DNA from: Chrysemys picta bellii
Lineage: Eukaryota; Chordata; Testudines; Emydidae
Length of the DNA stretch: 64,000 nt
Assembly (NCBI RefSeq): GCF_011386835.1
Contig: NC_088791.1
Span: forward strand, 13,082,998-13,146,997
Direction of reading: 5' to 3'
Shown: in pieces, positions 19,309 to 31,445 of the stretch
How positions within the stretch are numbered: the stretch's first letter is position 1
How the letters are laid out: each line of letters begins with the position of its first letter
Notes under the pieces: model-generated
What the model saw: the letters and a program-made list of their open reading frames with translations, nothing else
What the model was told of the DNA's origin: nothing
The model's database searches: none
Translations under genes and position numbers: made by a program

Positions 19309-20110
19309 ATGCTACCTTGAATGTCCTCAAGTAGACTTCTTATGTGGATTGGAGCATTCCAAGATTCATTGTCCTTTAAGTGTCTCTTGATTAGGTACTT
19401 AACTTCAACATTCCTTTCTCCAGGAACTGACCAAATGCTCTACTAAAGTTATTTAGAAATCAAGCCAGTACACAGCCAATATTCATAACTTTGAATACAA
19501 AAACGAGACATGCATACAGACAGGATTAATAGATTCAGTAGATCAGGCCTGCACAACTCGTAAAGCGGCGAGGGTCATATTACTCCAAAGAAAACAGCTG
19601 AGGGCTGACTCCCCCAAGCCCCCCAAAACACAACCCCCCCCCAGTGCCGCCTGCCCCGCAGAAACAAACCCTCCTTCCCCAGCGCTGCTGTGGGCGAAAA
19701 GGAAGATTTTGGGGGGGGGGTGATACTTTATTAAGAATTTTTCAATTAAAGCAAACAATTGTATGTATGGCACACTAGGAAGGCACTGACAGTGTGTGGA
19801 AGCCTGTAGTGTAGAGGGGGAAAGAAACGGCGTGCATAGGGTGACCAGATCACAGCAATAAAATAGGACCCACCCCGTCCCCGCTCAGCCCCACCATCAC
19901 ACCCCTCTTCACCCTCTAGCCCCCCCGCTGGCTTGTTGCGTCCCTCCTAGTCAGTCCCCCACCCACCACTCGCCTCCTTTCACCTCCTCCCTCCCCTGCC
20001 AGAAACCCCCATGCCCGCCCCTGGACCCCCTGCTGGCTCACTGCTTGCCTCTTTGCCCACCTGCCACTTGCCCACGCTGGCCTCTCGCACCCTCGCCCCC
20101 CCCCCAAGTA

Positions 20111-21595
20111 TAAAGCCTCATTCAAAGACCCAGGGGTCACTATATTACTGCACACAGCAGTCAATCAATGCAGTTGTAGATAAATCTCTGCATTATACAT
20201 TTTTGTATAACTTTTATATGACTTTGTATTGAACCTTGGTAATATGTTATAGCGGGCCCCTGAGGAAGTATAATCAAGGTAAAAGAAAAATGTCTTTTTG
20301 CTAGAAGTAGAATAAGATCTTCCCCCCACTTTGTAATCCATTGCCCTGTTGAATGAATGAGGAAGGTGTGGAAGGCAGCACCTCCAGACAGCTGCAACCC
20401 TTGGAGAGGGGATGGGAGCCAGACCAGATCAGGATCAATGCTGCTCGCTTACCCGGATGTAATGGGCCAGTGGTAGCCACTCCATAGTTCAGACTGATCC
20501 TAACTTACAACTAAGACCCATTTTTAACTTCCGTGTAACTTCTCCAAAACATTACGAGATTCCCTGAGCTCTCCTAGGCCAGGTAGGATTTGTCTGGGAG
20601 GTTTGGTAACCTTCAGAAAAGGGGTTTTGCAATTAAGGTATTTCACAAATATCCATCATTCCCTTTCTGAACGTTTTCCTAGCTTCCTACCCCCAAAATG
20701 GCTTGGCCCCAAACACCAGGTGTCTGGCTGAGTCAGACGGGGGCCTGTGGGTAGTACTGGGGGATACCATGGGGATCACAAAGACCTGTGTCATGTTTAT
20801 AACATTGACTCTGTAAATTATTTAAACTGCCCTTCTGCTGAGTTCTGGCTCTGTGGCAAGGGCTGTTCTGCAGAGGAAGAGGTGGGAGCCCGGAGTGGGT
20901 GGGATGTGGCTAGGATTCTTGGGGGTAGGGCAGGCGGGATGGGGAGGAACAGGGAAGAATGATATGGCTGTGGGGTTAGATCCCTGAACTGTTCATTTCC
21001 AGACTGTCCCGCCTTTGAGTTTTTAGGGAAGCTGTCGAGTATTTGTAAGTGCGATTTGTTGATGGGCTTTTAACTGGGCTCCTCTAAAATTTACAGCTTA
21101 ACTCTTCCGCTAATGAAGTGGTTCGGATTTATGTGCAGTATGTCATAGTTCTCTCTTCTCTAACACGGGGATGGATATTTGATTTGATCCTGTCCTCACT
21201 TTTCCTTTGCACTCCTGGGGACAGACTCGGCTGCACAGGTTCCCAAAGTGTGGTGGGATTGAGTCCAGAGAGCTGGGTGTGTGCACATGGGGCCAGCTTC
21301 TTCTGACTGCGAGATAGAAAGAAGCTAAATATACATTTAATCGTCCTCCTAAGGTGGCTTTTCCATGGAAGCAGTTGCTGCAGTGACGACAGGCACATGA
21401 ACCCATGAGGCAGTCCCTGCATTAACCAGTTTTCCACACTATGAAAAAGTTGAAGAACCCCTGATCCAAACACAGCAGCCTGTCTGGTCCTAGGATTAGC
21501 AGTGATTCCCCGCAGAGACTGTCAAGCCTTAATGACCCAGTTTTCTTTACCACCCTGGGGCAGTTACTTGAACATTTGGGACCGTCGGGGGCATT
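20111..21595. other. Unassigned interior of the hAT element
   Basis: This segment splits two C-rich blocks and has ordinary composition. It could be a further insertion or captured DNA. I see no ends, no duplication and no coding similarity. A phrase at 21446-21463 (TTGAAGAACCCCTGATCC) resembles an hAT terminus, but I found no partner. Confidence 0.35.
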
Positions 21596-21599
21596 CTGC

Positions 21600-22020
21600 C
21601 ATTTCCCCTCTCCCAATTGCCCCTCCACCACTGCCCGCCTCCTTGCCCCTGCCCCAGCTCACCTACTCACCCCCCGCCACTGCCCACCCGCTCGCCTCCT
21701 CAGCCCGCCCTCCCCCGCCGCTGGTTCACCTGCCCCCCCCCCCCCGCTCGCCTCCTCAGCCCCCTCCCCCCCCGGCTCACCTGCCCCTCCGCTCGCCTCC
21801 TCAGCCCCTCCCTCCCTCCGCCGCCTCACCTGCCCCCCCACTTGCCTCCTCAGCCCCCGTCCCCCGCCCACTTGCCTGGCCCCTTACCTTCTGCCACTGC
21901 CCCCGCCTCCTGCCGCTGGCTCACCCTCACTCTCCACTCTGTCATTGGCCCCTTCACCACCCTGCCTACCCGCCGGCCAGCCGTTGGCTAGCCTACACTC
22001 CCTCCCCCCCCCCGCGGGCT
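21600..22020 (+). repeat. C-rich degenerate tandem repeat inside the hAT
   Basis: Recurring CTCGCCTCCTCAGCCCC and GGCTCACCTGCCCC words in an irregular array of roughly 45-60 bp spacing. It gives spurious proline/alanine-rich frames in all + frames and is prone to assembly error. Confidence 0.8.
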
Positions 22021-22266
22021 GCACAGTCTGCAGGGCTGGCTCCAGGGTTTTTGCTGCCCCAAGTGGGGAGGGGGTGTGCCTGGAGCTGGCCCAGACAGTG
22101 AGTCCACCTACTCACCCCCTCGCGGGCCACACAGTAAGCCCACGCGGGCCACATGTTGTGCAGGCCTGCAGTAGATCATAACCTTTGAGATATGTTACAT
22201 GGCATATGTAGCATAAAACACATTCTAAGCATATTTCCATAAAGCCTTATGGGAGGTACCGTCACA

Positions 22267-22860
22267 GTAGGTACTGGCATACTAGTAGGAGTACATTGGG
22301 TTGCTATCTTTGGATGTGGTATTAAACCAAGGTCCTGACCACTTGGCCAGTAAAATTCTCAGAATGCTTTTCACAAGAAAGAAGTGTTAGCCATGTTGTC
22401 CTACAGAAATTGCAGCTTGGGGAATTACTTTCTCCTAACCAAAATTCCCCCTTCAGTATGTGTGAAATACAGTATTCTTCTCTTCTGACCTAAACTGTTG
22501 TGTAGCACTGCATGCTTTTGAGCTATTGCTGTTTCCCCCCTCCACTCCCTCCCCCCCCCCCCCCCCGCCAAAGTGCTTTTGCCTGGTGAGTGAAGTGAAT
22601 GTTGTAGTTCTAGTTTATAAAGCACTAGAGCTTCCGTTTGAACAAAAGGCACTACTGTGAATAAGTAATGTATTTAGTTTTAGCCAGATGTGTTGCATTT
22701 AGCCACATGTAAGCTGCCGTTGGGTTAATAAAAGTTTAAATGATCCATTTTTTTACTTCTGACAAAAGGAAATTTCCTGTGTACTGAATGTGCTTATATT
22801 GTTCATTACAAAACAAAGTCAAAGTTCTTCAGACTAGATTCTTACTAAAATTCCTTTTTG
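22267..22860. other. Intron 1 end, C-run near 22546
   Basis: Ordinary intronic sequence before the acceptor, with a homopolymeric C run at about 22550-22567. No repeat or gene is recognised. Confidence 0.5.
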
Positions 22861-22867
22861 TTTACAG

Positions 22868-23110
22868 ATGGCCGTACAGATCCAATTTTGGATGATGTAA
22901 GTGAAGCCTTCACACTTATGGGGGTTAACCTGCATGAGCTGGAAGATTACATACACAATATTGAACCTGTCACTTTCCCACATCAAATCCCTTCATTTCC
23001 TGTCAGCAAGAACAATGTCCTACAGTTTCCCCAGCCTGGAAGCAAAGATGCAGAAGAGAGGAAAGAGTACATTCCTGATTACATGCCACCTATTGTCTCA
23101 TCTCAAGAAG
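22868..23110 (+). CDS. TAF3: TAF3 coding exon 2
   Basis: The exon adds AT to the last T of exon 1 to make Tyr56, then reads GRTDPILDDVSEAFTLMGVN, finishing the histone fold. The next part (HELEDYIHNIEPVTFPHQIP, then FPVSKNNVLQFPQPGSKDAE and YIPDYMPPIVSSQE) is a nearly invariant stretch of vertebrate TAF3 that follows the fold. It codes for residues 56-136 and ends one base into the next codon at AAG|GTGGGA. The donor is weaker than that of exon 1 (G at +3 and +4). In the family the next exon is the large one starting with a glutamate run; it is not in the window. The last residue seen is consistent with that. Splice phases 1 and 1 mean that exon 2 is symmetric (243 bases), so skipping it would keep the frame but remove the end of the histone fold. 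Confidence 0.97.
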
Positions 23111-24194
23111 GTGGGAAATTAACAATTTTTTCCTTTCTTTGTTTTTATTTGTTTGAGTATTTACATATTTGTTTACATTTTCTTTAAGCTGCCCAAGTTG
23201 TGCCACCTATAACAGTGGTTTTGTAAAGCACCCATTAGGGCACTGCTCAATAATGAAATACAATCATGATAATATTAAATCATCATGCAAAATAAAGAGA
23301 CCAGTAGCGTGGCTAAAGTTATAGTTCTGTTTTCCACTTTTACTGCACTTTGCATCAGAGAACACTTTGCATTTCTGTAATAATTCTCTATCTGAGGATC
23401 TCAGGTCATTAAATAAGTTAATGAATTAAACCTCACAACATCTGTCAGGTGACAAAATCGTTCTTTCTCCCTTCAAGCTAATGTTTAAAAAGCTGTTGCT
23501 ATTTTGAAATGAAGTTAATTTAAAAAACTGAAGTAAAAGTAGTTTCAGGTATTACACTTGCATCTGAGTCTCTCTACTAATTTTTATGGTTTTACAGTCA
23601 CACTTTTCTATTTTTAAATGCCTTCCTCTCCCCTGTTGAATGAACGATTCATAAAAATGGTAGAGGAAAGTGAAAATGCCTATACAGAAAATGCAGTGAA
23701 ATAGACAATTTTTCTGTCAGCTACAGTAATCTTGTGTTAATTATAACAATAATTGAAAGGGGAAAAGGGGAATGAATTTTTTTTTTGTAATCTCTTAAGG
23801 TACAAGAATCTCAGATGTTAACCAACAATAGAAGGTAAAAAAAAAAAAGACAGGTGTAACATAAATTGGCTGTCCTTTAATGATAATTACAAATAATAAC
23901 AATATTTTCTAAGTATATGTAGCGCTGTGGATTAGGAAGAGAAATACTAAATAGAACAAAATGCTTACTGTGAAGAATGAACAGTACAGTTAACAGACAG
24001 AATTCTAATGTGGCATTTACTTCTTCTGAAGTAAATAACGTGGGATATACTGTGTATTATACATAATGGCTCACTGAAGAACTTAGTCTATAAGGCCTGA
24101 GACGCTAAATGTAGGCAGAAAACCCCTACAACATAAAAATGAACAGAAAATGATTTCCCTTTATTGACAACATGAATAAATCCTGTTGCTCTAC

Positions 24195-24292
24195 TGCCAC
24201 AAATGATGTGCAGAATTGTTGTTCTATTACTGATATTTACAATGCCTAGCACAACAAGGTCCTGGTCCATCACTGGGACTCTTAAGCACCAG
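24195..24292 (-). repeat. Ancient amniote repeat fragment
   Basis: On the minus strand, ATGGACCAGGACCTTGTTGT and GTGCTAGGCATTGTAAATA follow the order of the family at 5324. It is an old copy without a SINE. Confidence 0.55.
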
Positions 24293-24768
24293 AGTAAAAC
24301 AAATAATAAATAAAAGAATTTTATTATTTGGGTAGCAGGTTTATTTTCTGCTGATTTAACCATAATGTGCTACAATTAAACTATATATTATAAACTATGC
24401 AAAGTGGCTGTAAGGAACAGTTTTCTGAAATGGGAAGAATGCCCTAAAATGTATTTTTCAGGTCTGCAGCCTTCACATTTACTTTCATTTCCTCAAAGGC
24501 AGACGTTTTTAGCAATTATTTACACACATGAGAAATATTTTAATATTTCTTGACTTAACGTGACCAAAAGTAAAATTTAAATAGTAGCAAATGTTTTTCA
24601 ATGCTTAAAGGGATTAAAATCTCTTAATTGGGAGGCCTGATAAAAGATTTGCTTTTTAAAACATTTTTTTAAAAGAACTCTTCAAAGAGAGCTGAAAAAT
24701 ACAAAGCAAGAGGTAACCATAGCATAGCTGAAAAATAATTGTAAGGACATCCTATAGAATTATGTCAA

Positions 24769-24940
24769 GATCTTCAAAAGTGAATAGTGATTTTGTGTAC
24801 TTCAATTTGTGGTTCAATTTGAGACACCTTAAAAGTGCCTGATTTTTCAGATGGTTCTTCACATCTACCATTAAAATTAGGCTACTTTAAAGTGTCTCAA
24901 ATTAGACACCCAGAATCAGTTGCCACTTTTGTAAATGTTG
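24769..24940. repeat. Palindromic MITE-like repeat (GAGACACCTTAAA type)
   Basis: The left arm TTCAAAAGTGAATAGTG, then GAGACACCTTAAAAGTGCC is mirrored by TTTAAAGTGTCTCAAATTAG and GCCACTTTTGTAAATG. The element is a long imperfect palindrome of about 170 bp, and a related copy at 60386 is interrupted by an hAT. Confidence 0.65.
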
Positions 24941-24944
24941 GTTT

Positions 24945-26390
24945 TAAAATGTAGTAGAGAGATCAAGTCCAAGAGAGAACTCAATGTAGCTGTTGCGGAA
25001 TATCAGTATATAGGAAAAGACGTGATGACTATTACAAACTCAGTATGGCATTATAGCTAAATATTTATATGGCGGCAATTGTGCTTTTCTTTGTAAGTAA
25101 TTTCTACATTTTTTTTCTCTTGCAAGTTAGATCCAGGAGTTAGATTAGAGCAGTCCTTATAAATATTGTAGGAATCCTTTTAACACCTGAAGCAAGAAGA
25201 TACTATTTCCCGAGTTGGACAGGAACCAGGAAAACTTCTAATGCCCAAGGCTAGTGTATCAGAGGGACCACAAGCACAGGTTTTTTTAAGTCAATAAAGG
25301 AATTGATACAAATTTAAACAAGTATTACGTTGAAAATAACTCTTGTTATAGTTGCTGTACTATACTTAAGTATAGTTTAGGGCATTTTCCTAGTACGGTT
25401 AATTTGGAATTTTGAATTCAGTGGGATTACATATATGTTATAAAAAAAAAAAAAAAGTTCATAACTATTTTCAGACCAATATTTTTGGGGTACATGAAAT
25501 GGATCAGGAGGATCGGTTCTCAACATCTGGCACTACTTCATTGGCAAATAAAATTTGGAGGTAATTTCCTCTCTGAAATGTTATGGAACTATCCCTCAAA
25601 AACATTCTCTTAAGAATCACATCATATAGCAGTTGACTACATTGTCAGCTGATTTTACGTATGTGTAAAACTTCTGTCTTTGTTGACAGTTACATTTAAT
25701 AGTTTAATGTGTTGAGTGATTTCATGTAGCGACAGAGATATAGCTACATGCAATGATGAAGTGAGGCGATGTGCATGAATCATATGAAACTTGAATATTA
25801 CTCATTTTAAGGCAGTATTTGAAAACTGTACGGTTACATTTAGTTTGATATTAAGGCCTACGGCTGAGTTCATTCAGGTTTTGATTAAATTATTTTTATG
25901 GATATTCAGATATTAACAATACCACTAAGTATTATGTCATTGTAATTAGTCACTTCTGTCATAATACAAAGTTTAAATTTTTCACATTTATTTTTAGAGA
26001 ACATTTGCATCAAAAACTGTGTTTAAATATGCACCATGACCAGTAGGTGTTGCTAGCCCACTTCTTAAAACTCAAGTTGCAATTGTTTTCTGTGCCTGCA
26101 AATAACATATTGCCACTTTCTTTAGAATCAGTGGTGTGACATACAAGGTATTCAGTTTGTTCAGATAGTTTGCCTGATTACTTAACTGTTTTGTCAATCT
26201 TATTACCAAAAGTCATTAAGACAAATTTTTTGTTCTGTTCTGTTCACATATGCCTCACCCATTAGAAATGCTGGAATTGGAACATGCACTCTTTACGGCT
26301 GTGCTTAATAGTAATGTGCCGAGCAGTGAAAATGCACCCAGATTTTCATGACCTGTCTCTGCCATTTAGCGTTAGCTGTGAGGTTAGTAC
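24945..26390. other. Intron 2, nothing recognised
   Basis: AT-rich sequence, an A-run at 25441-25456 and no recognised repeat. Parts may be conserved non-coding DNA, but nothing in a single sequence can show that. Confidence 0.4.
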
Positions 26391-26393
26391 TTT

Positions 26394-26450
26394 GGGCCAA
26401 ATTCTCCTCTAAGTGTTTTAACTGAAAGCAGAATGTGGCTCCTTGTATTA
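26394..26450 (+). repeat. Diverged palindromic MITE arm
   Basis: GGGCCAAATTCTCCTCTAAG resembles the GGGCCAAATTCTGCTCTCAG arm of the palindromic family of which 7577-7650 is the opposite arm. Low certainty. Confidence 0.4.
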
Positions 26451-26950
26451 AATCTAGAGTACTATGTTTAATTAACTTTGACGAGAAGACTTGGCATATA
26501 TGTCAAGTGTATAAATTATATGGATCTATGTATAAACACACTTTTCTATAATACAATCTGATTCATCATTACCATGTTTGATGTTGGAGTTTTAGTGGTG
26601 TTTTTTACAACTAAAACTTCGGGGAAAATTTTATGCCAGTGTCATGATGTTCACTTTCTGCCTATTTTTAGTTATTCCCTCTTTTGTTTTTACAGAGTTG
26701 TTTTAGTGCTGTTGTCACTGTAATGTCATGGTGAACTTGTAAAATAGATTAATTTTTTTTTTTGAGAAAAAAAATAAATTGGTTGCAAAACATGATGGTC
26801 ATGCTTTATTTCTCATGCTTTAATGTAGAAGAACACAAACTTTTGCAATAATATCAACCAATTTCTATGAAGTTGGTGTTTCAGTTAAAGTAATAGAGTA
26901 TAAAGAGAAATTAGGCACTTAAAAAAATCTAGATACTCAACCAAAGGGAG

Positions 26951-27022
26951 TAATAATAATAAATTAGTATTTGTGTTGTGGTAGCACCTATAAGCCAGAC
27001 CTCATTTGTATTAGACACTACA
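26951..27022 (+). repeat. Ancient amniote repeat fragment
   Basis: AATAATAATAAATTAG, then GGTAGCACCTATAAGCCAGA and GTATTAGACACTACAG keep the order of the family at 5324, with strong divergence. Confidence 0.4.
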
Positions 27023-29260
27023 GTGTAGTTCCCCAAAATTTTAAAAAGTTCACCTGTCCCAAAGACTGATTTTACATGTGCCATAGTAACTCAGTTTCTT
27101 GGCCAGTTAAATCCCAATCCTAAATTAATATGATTGATACACAATATGTATTTCTTTAAAAACTATGACTCTATATTGTGTCATCTCTTCCCTCCCCTCC
27201 ACTTTTCCCCCTCAGATTTTTTAAGGCACACACAGTAATGCACTCTGTATAATTCTTGCATTGGGATGAGAGGGGAGAAAATATGTATGCGATTCTTAGG
27301 TATGCATCAGTTTTTAACATTCTACTATATTTGCATCAGCTCTAGTTTTTTGGGACATCTTGTTAGTTCTTTAATGAGCACGCAGCCTTAATGGGGACCA
27401 GTTCATTTGTTGCTTTCTGGAAGCTTGATTGTGCCTGGTTGCTCCAGAGTGGCACGAGGGGAAGATACAGGAAGTTCTGTCCACTGGGCACAATTGCAGT
27501 CTCCATGCTTCTTCGTGGTTCCCCTGGAGAGAGAGAGAGAGACAGCTTTAGTTCTTGCTTTGGAATGTTTCTCTGTCTCTGCATCTTGTTCCTCAAACCC
27601 TGTCATTAGAGGTTATTTTAAAACAAATGTAATTTGTAGTGGGAGTTACGTTTGGGGGCCTTTCAGCCTGGATACTGCATATTTAAGAGCTAGCTTCATT
27701 TTTCTAATCATTGATCCAGGACCAGTTCTGGACACAATTTACTTGTCCTGATTTATTTGTAACTTTGTCTGACATGTCTTGCCTTGGCAGGTCAGAGCTT
27801 AAAAATGTCATTCTGATTACAGTCTTGCTTTTCTCCTGCTTTAATGCTGATGTGATATTAGACCCTAATAACCACCAGAAACCTGTGCTTATTACACCTG
27901 AAAGCATGGAAACCCAGCTGTCAAATTATATAACTTATTAAACTCTCTCTCTTTGTTTGTAAGATATTAGGTGCTAAAAATCACATTGGAATTGAAGAGA
28001 GGTATGGAAAAGCAAAGTGGAAATCAAAATAATATGATTTTCAGGTCTGATGATATCATAGGCCGACTAGTGCTAGAAATGTAATTGTATAAAGCATTAA
28101 GCTTCACAGTGGTATAAAGCATTAGTGTCTAGCTCCAGTGATTTGATATATCAGATTTTGAAACTGTCACTGGCCTCTCAGTCTAGCAGTGCTTTTTTTG
28201 GCTCTTGTCCAGAACTGAATATAGCAAGCCTTGGATCTCAAACCACTGTAATTTCAATCCCTGGTTTCCTCAAGGGTTAAACAAAGCCAATGACTTTTTA
28301 AACGGCGTGTGGTGGGATTTATAGATGCTTAAAAAGGCGTATCTGGATATTGACTTTGCCATTTGATAAACTGGGTTTCTCTGTCATTGTTCTTACTTTG
28401 TTTGCAGCCTTTCTATTCTCTTCCACTCCCTCCCATATAATCTTACGGAGTGTAGCTTTATTATATACCCCTACAGTAAACTGCACTGGTGGTTTAAAAA
28501 CAGCAATGATATTTTTCAGCAGAACTATTCCAGTATACTAGGCTATGCAAAACACCACCACATATCAACAGCCAGGTACTGTGTAATCAACCAATTTGAA
28601 GTATAAACCATTGGTAGAGGATCAACTTGGAACACTTTGCTCCTGGCTACTAGCCATGCCTGGTTGCTGAGTATTGCAAGCTCTGTGTCAAGTTCCTTTA
28701 GCAGTCCATGCACTCTAAGTGTCAGACACTGATTGCTTTTGTGCGAATGAGTCTCCATGTATGCATCAGTCTAGCAAGGAAGAAGCAACAGGAGAAACAG
28801 ACAAAATGAAAAAGGCAGCCAAGCTTAAGAAGCAGACAGAGGAAAGCCATTGGGAAAGAGCCAATAGGAGAGGCAGGTTCAAAGGAAAAGGAGAATATGA
28901 GATGGCAACAAAAAAGTACAGAAAATGTGTGGTTTAATTCTTACCATTAGACAACCATAAAAATAACTCCTCTCTGGAATAATAAAGTTGTCTTCATAAT
29001 TATAACTATATATCTTTATCTTTCCTTAAGAAACAGTGTCATAATCCAAAACATGGTTCCAATGGAAATAATGCAAGAAAAAACAGGAAGATTTAAAAAA
29101 GAAACAGAAATGTAGATTGAGGCCAAATAGACTTTCATCTAAGGATCTTCATTTTGTAAACATCATAGGCAAAAATTCAGTTTAGTGGGCACTGCAGGAA
29201 AACTTCACCCATAGCACAAACCCAATCACACAGTTGGGCTGTGTAGACTTGGGGGTGAGG
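27023..29260. other. Intron 2, nothing recognised
   Basis: Contains a short GA microsatellite at 27527-27541. Short open frames at 27363-27941 and 28719-28937 are not recognised and do not have splice or coding support. Confidence 0.4.
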
Positions 29261-29261
29261 G

Positions 29262-29345
29262 GTTTTCAAAGGCACACCTAGCAGTTAAGGTAAGTAACTC
29301 CCACAGGAAGTCAACGCCTAACTGCATTTTGTACCTTTTGAAAAT
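29262..29345. repeat. Short palindromic MITE-like repeat
   Basis: GTTTTCAAAGGCACACCTAG with CAGTTAAGG is mirrored by GCCTAACTGC and GTACCTTTTGAAAATC. The total is about 84 bp, with outer arms TTTTCAAAGG/CCTTTTGAAAA. Confidence 0.6.
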
Positions 29346-31360
29346 CTCCCTCTGCCTTTGAGGGGAAGTTTGTAATGAGGATTATGGGAGTCAAGGGCAA
29401 TGTAGGCTCTTTGAATGGCATAGACAGATTTGAAAAAGTCTTCATCTGTACTTGTGATTTTTCAGAAATGTTGTTCATGTTCTTTTCCTCAGCAAATCTA
29501 GGTAAAACTGAAGTACAATATCAGAAAATACTTAGGATGATAGAGAAACCAACTTCAAAACACTTTAAAAAAAACTGAATTAAAACTAGTTTCAGATTCT
29601 TCACTGCCTCTGAATATTTCTGCCAACTTCTGTGTTATAAAAATGGGTTTATTAATTTAAAAAAATATTTTGCCTCTATTGTGAAAGACCTGTGCAAACA
29701 AAAAAGAACACTATCTCTACAGAATAAATCATGAAACTGAGTATACAAAAATTGCTGTCCTGTCCAAAGAAAAGTGAAAAACGGAGAAAATACTTTTAAT
29801 TTTTTCAGTTACAGTAGTCTTGTGTTACTTGTAATAATAGTAAGTAAACAGTTTTCAGACAGAAATATTTGTTTTTTTTTAAGTTGACTATGCCCCTTTA
29901 AAGCTTCAGTGTGTAGATGAAATTGTTTTCTCAAAGAATTTGTTTTTTTCCAGACCTATTTCAATAACTTGCAACTTGTTAATGTTTCTTGAGGATTCAA
30001 AATTAAAATTGCGTACTGTAAAAGTAATGATTCACATGTCATGCCACCTTCTTACAGCAAGTTAATTGACATTGAATTGGAATGAAAGTCCTAAATTGTT
30101 TCAATGCATTGTAATGTGCAAATTGCAATTTTGGCTATAATGAAATTATTCTTCGGGGAGAAAATAAGACTTTACGATAAAAGGCTCCCATTGTCTTGGA
30201 TACTTTAAACACAGAACACTGTCATTATTTTAATTTCCTAGTGGTTGTTTTTCAGTAAAACTTTTGTCACATGCCTTGACTTGTCATGTGGTATCAGTTT
30301 TTCCTTTTGCTGACAATATCCAACTTTGTTTAGAACCCCCAATGCGTTCTACACCGTGTACTGCTGCTACACTTGAGGATTTTATTTCAGCTGGAGCATC
30401 GGACACCTTTGTGGCTTAGAAAGCATAAGTTTCAAATTAGGTTATTGTCTGGTAGTTGTATGTTACTGTTCTCAAGCTTCTCAGGCTTTTTTCCCCCTCA
30501 TCCTGCACAGAATATTTTTGGTGACTCCCGGGGGGTGGAGGTGGGGGGGGTGGAAAATCTAGCCACAGTTTAAAACAGGATAAATGAAAGGTGCAGTTAA
30601 TCTATTTTAAGGGCTGACCTTGTAATTTCATTATATTTCAGAGTCATTGCAGCATGCTGGACCTTTTCCTTTTCACTCCTAATGCTCTCAATTTTCTCTC
30701 CCTTTTTCTCCCCGGGGACCTCCCAAAATATTTAATTCTCTGAAAATATAGCTGATGCTTCAGCCAGTGGGTAAAAGGTCAGGAATTGCTGCTAAACTAC
30801 AGATTTATAGCCACTGTGAGAAAAATATCTCTTCTTCGTTAAATAATTACTCCATGTATCTCTTTGTAACCGGGTTGTTTCTGAACAGAAATTGGCAGAT
30901 TTTATTCTTTTTCAGGATGTGTGTGTTAATGTAATGCTAAAAGACTTCAGCATTATCATGATCTTTTTAAAAACTGTCCACATGACGCAAGCCTTACTCT
31001 GGATCTACTAATGAGAGAATTGTTTTCCATACTCATGCCAATGCACAAATTTAATCTTTTTTACATGCTGAAGGATTACTCTCTCTTTGTGGGGTGGAGA
31101 TCAGTACCACATAAATGTACTTGATTTTGAGAAGTGTGGGACTAGGATTCCCTTGTTACATGAAACATCTTCATGTTGCTGCAGCAATGGCTGTGCTATT
31201 TGCATGGGAACTCTTAACAACTAGCTGGAGTGGACAGACTTCTGGTAGGCTTAGGTGTTCATATCATCATATTGCCCAATCTTGATCTATATCTAAACCA
31301 CAGATTCCACTGGTGCTAACATCAATGGTGAATTCTAGGACCCATTTTTTCCAGTGTAAA
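29346..31360. other. Intron 2, nothing recognised
   Basis: AT-rich, single-copy looking. No repeat family or coding frame recognised. Confidence 0.4.
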
Positions 31361-31365
31361 CAAGG

Positions 31366-31445
31366 CTAAAGCAGTTAAATGACTTGTCACATGCCTCTAC
31401 AAGCAAATCAGTGGCAAATCCTGACTCCCAGTATTTTAATGTCTG
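31366..31445 (+). repeat. MIR-like remnant
   Basis: GCAGTTAAATGACTTGTCAC, then CAAATCAGTGGCAAATCCTG and ACTCCCAGTATTTTAATG follows the MIR core order (TTAAGTGACTTGCCCAAGGTCAC-like). Confidence 0.55.

Larger units (their letters stand above)
19544..22168. mobile_element. 2.6-kb hAT element, perfect 8-bp TSD
   Basis: The ends are CAGGCCTGCACAAC on the left and GTTGTGCAGGCCTG on the right, a perfect 14-bp inverted repeat. Both flanks are CAGTAGAT (19536-19543 and 22169-22176), a perfect 8-bp duplication of hAT type, in the middle of the LTR-like host. The interior has two C-rich blocks (about 19860-20110 and 21600-22020) separated by 1.5 kb of unique-looking DNA. No transposase frame is recognised, so it is non-autonomous. 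The long proline-rich frames at 21502-22181 are products of the C-rich block. Confidence 0.9.
18257..22266 (+). mobile_element. LTR-like repeat copy B, host of four insertions
   Basis: Its own pieces are 18257-18555, about 18749-18786, 19309-19543 and 22169-22266. They read in order from TGTGACGGGTTGG to CCGTCACA and match copy A where they overlap. The gaps are filled by a tRNA SINE, a CR1 (with a second CR1 fragment inside) and a hAT. A part of copy A (about 16205-16725) has no counterpart here, so a deletion accompanied the CR1. I found no clear flanking duplication for the host. Confidence 0.7.
1437..22867 (+). other. TAF3: TAF3 intron 1 (phase 1, about 21.4 kb)
   Basis: The donor is GTGAGT. 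The acceptor is TTTTTGTTTACAG with a pyrimidine tract, and a branch-point-like CTTACTAAA lies at 22841-22849, about 20 bases upstream of the AG. The intron is packed with repeats listed separately. It carries no other recognised exon. Confidence 0.93.

Noticed and set aside
21502..22181. Proline/alanine-rich frames of about 200 codons
   Set aside because: They translate the C-rich tandem block of the hAT element, in three frames at once.
23112..23187. TAF3 exon 2 reading on as coding to 23187
   Set aside because: The text after the donor (LTIFSFLCFYLFEYL) is intronic in character and the family continues with an acidic stretch here.
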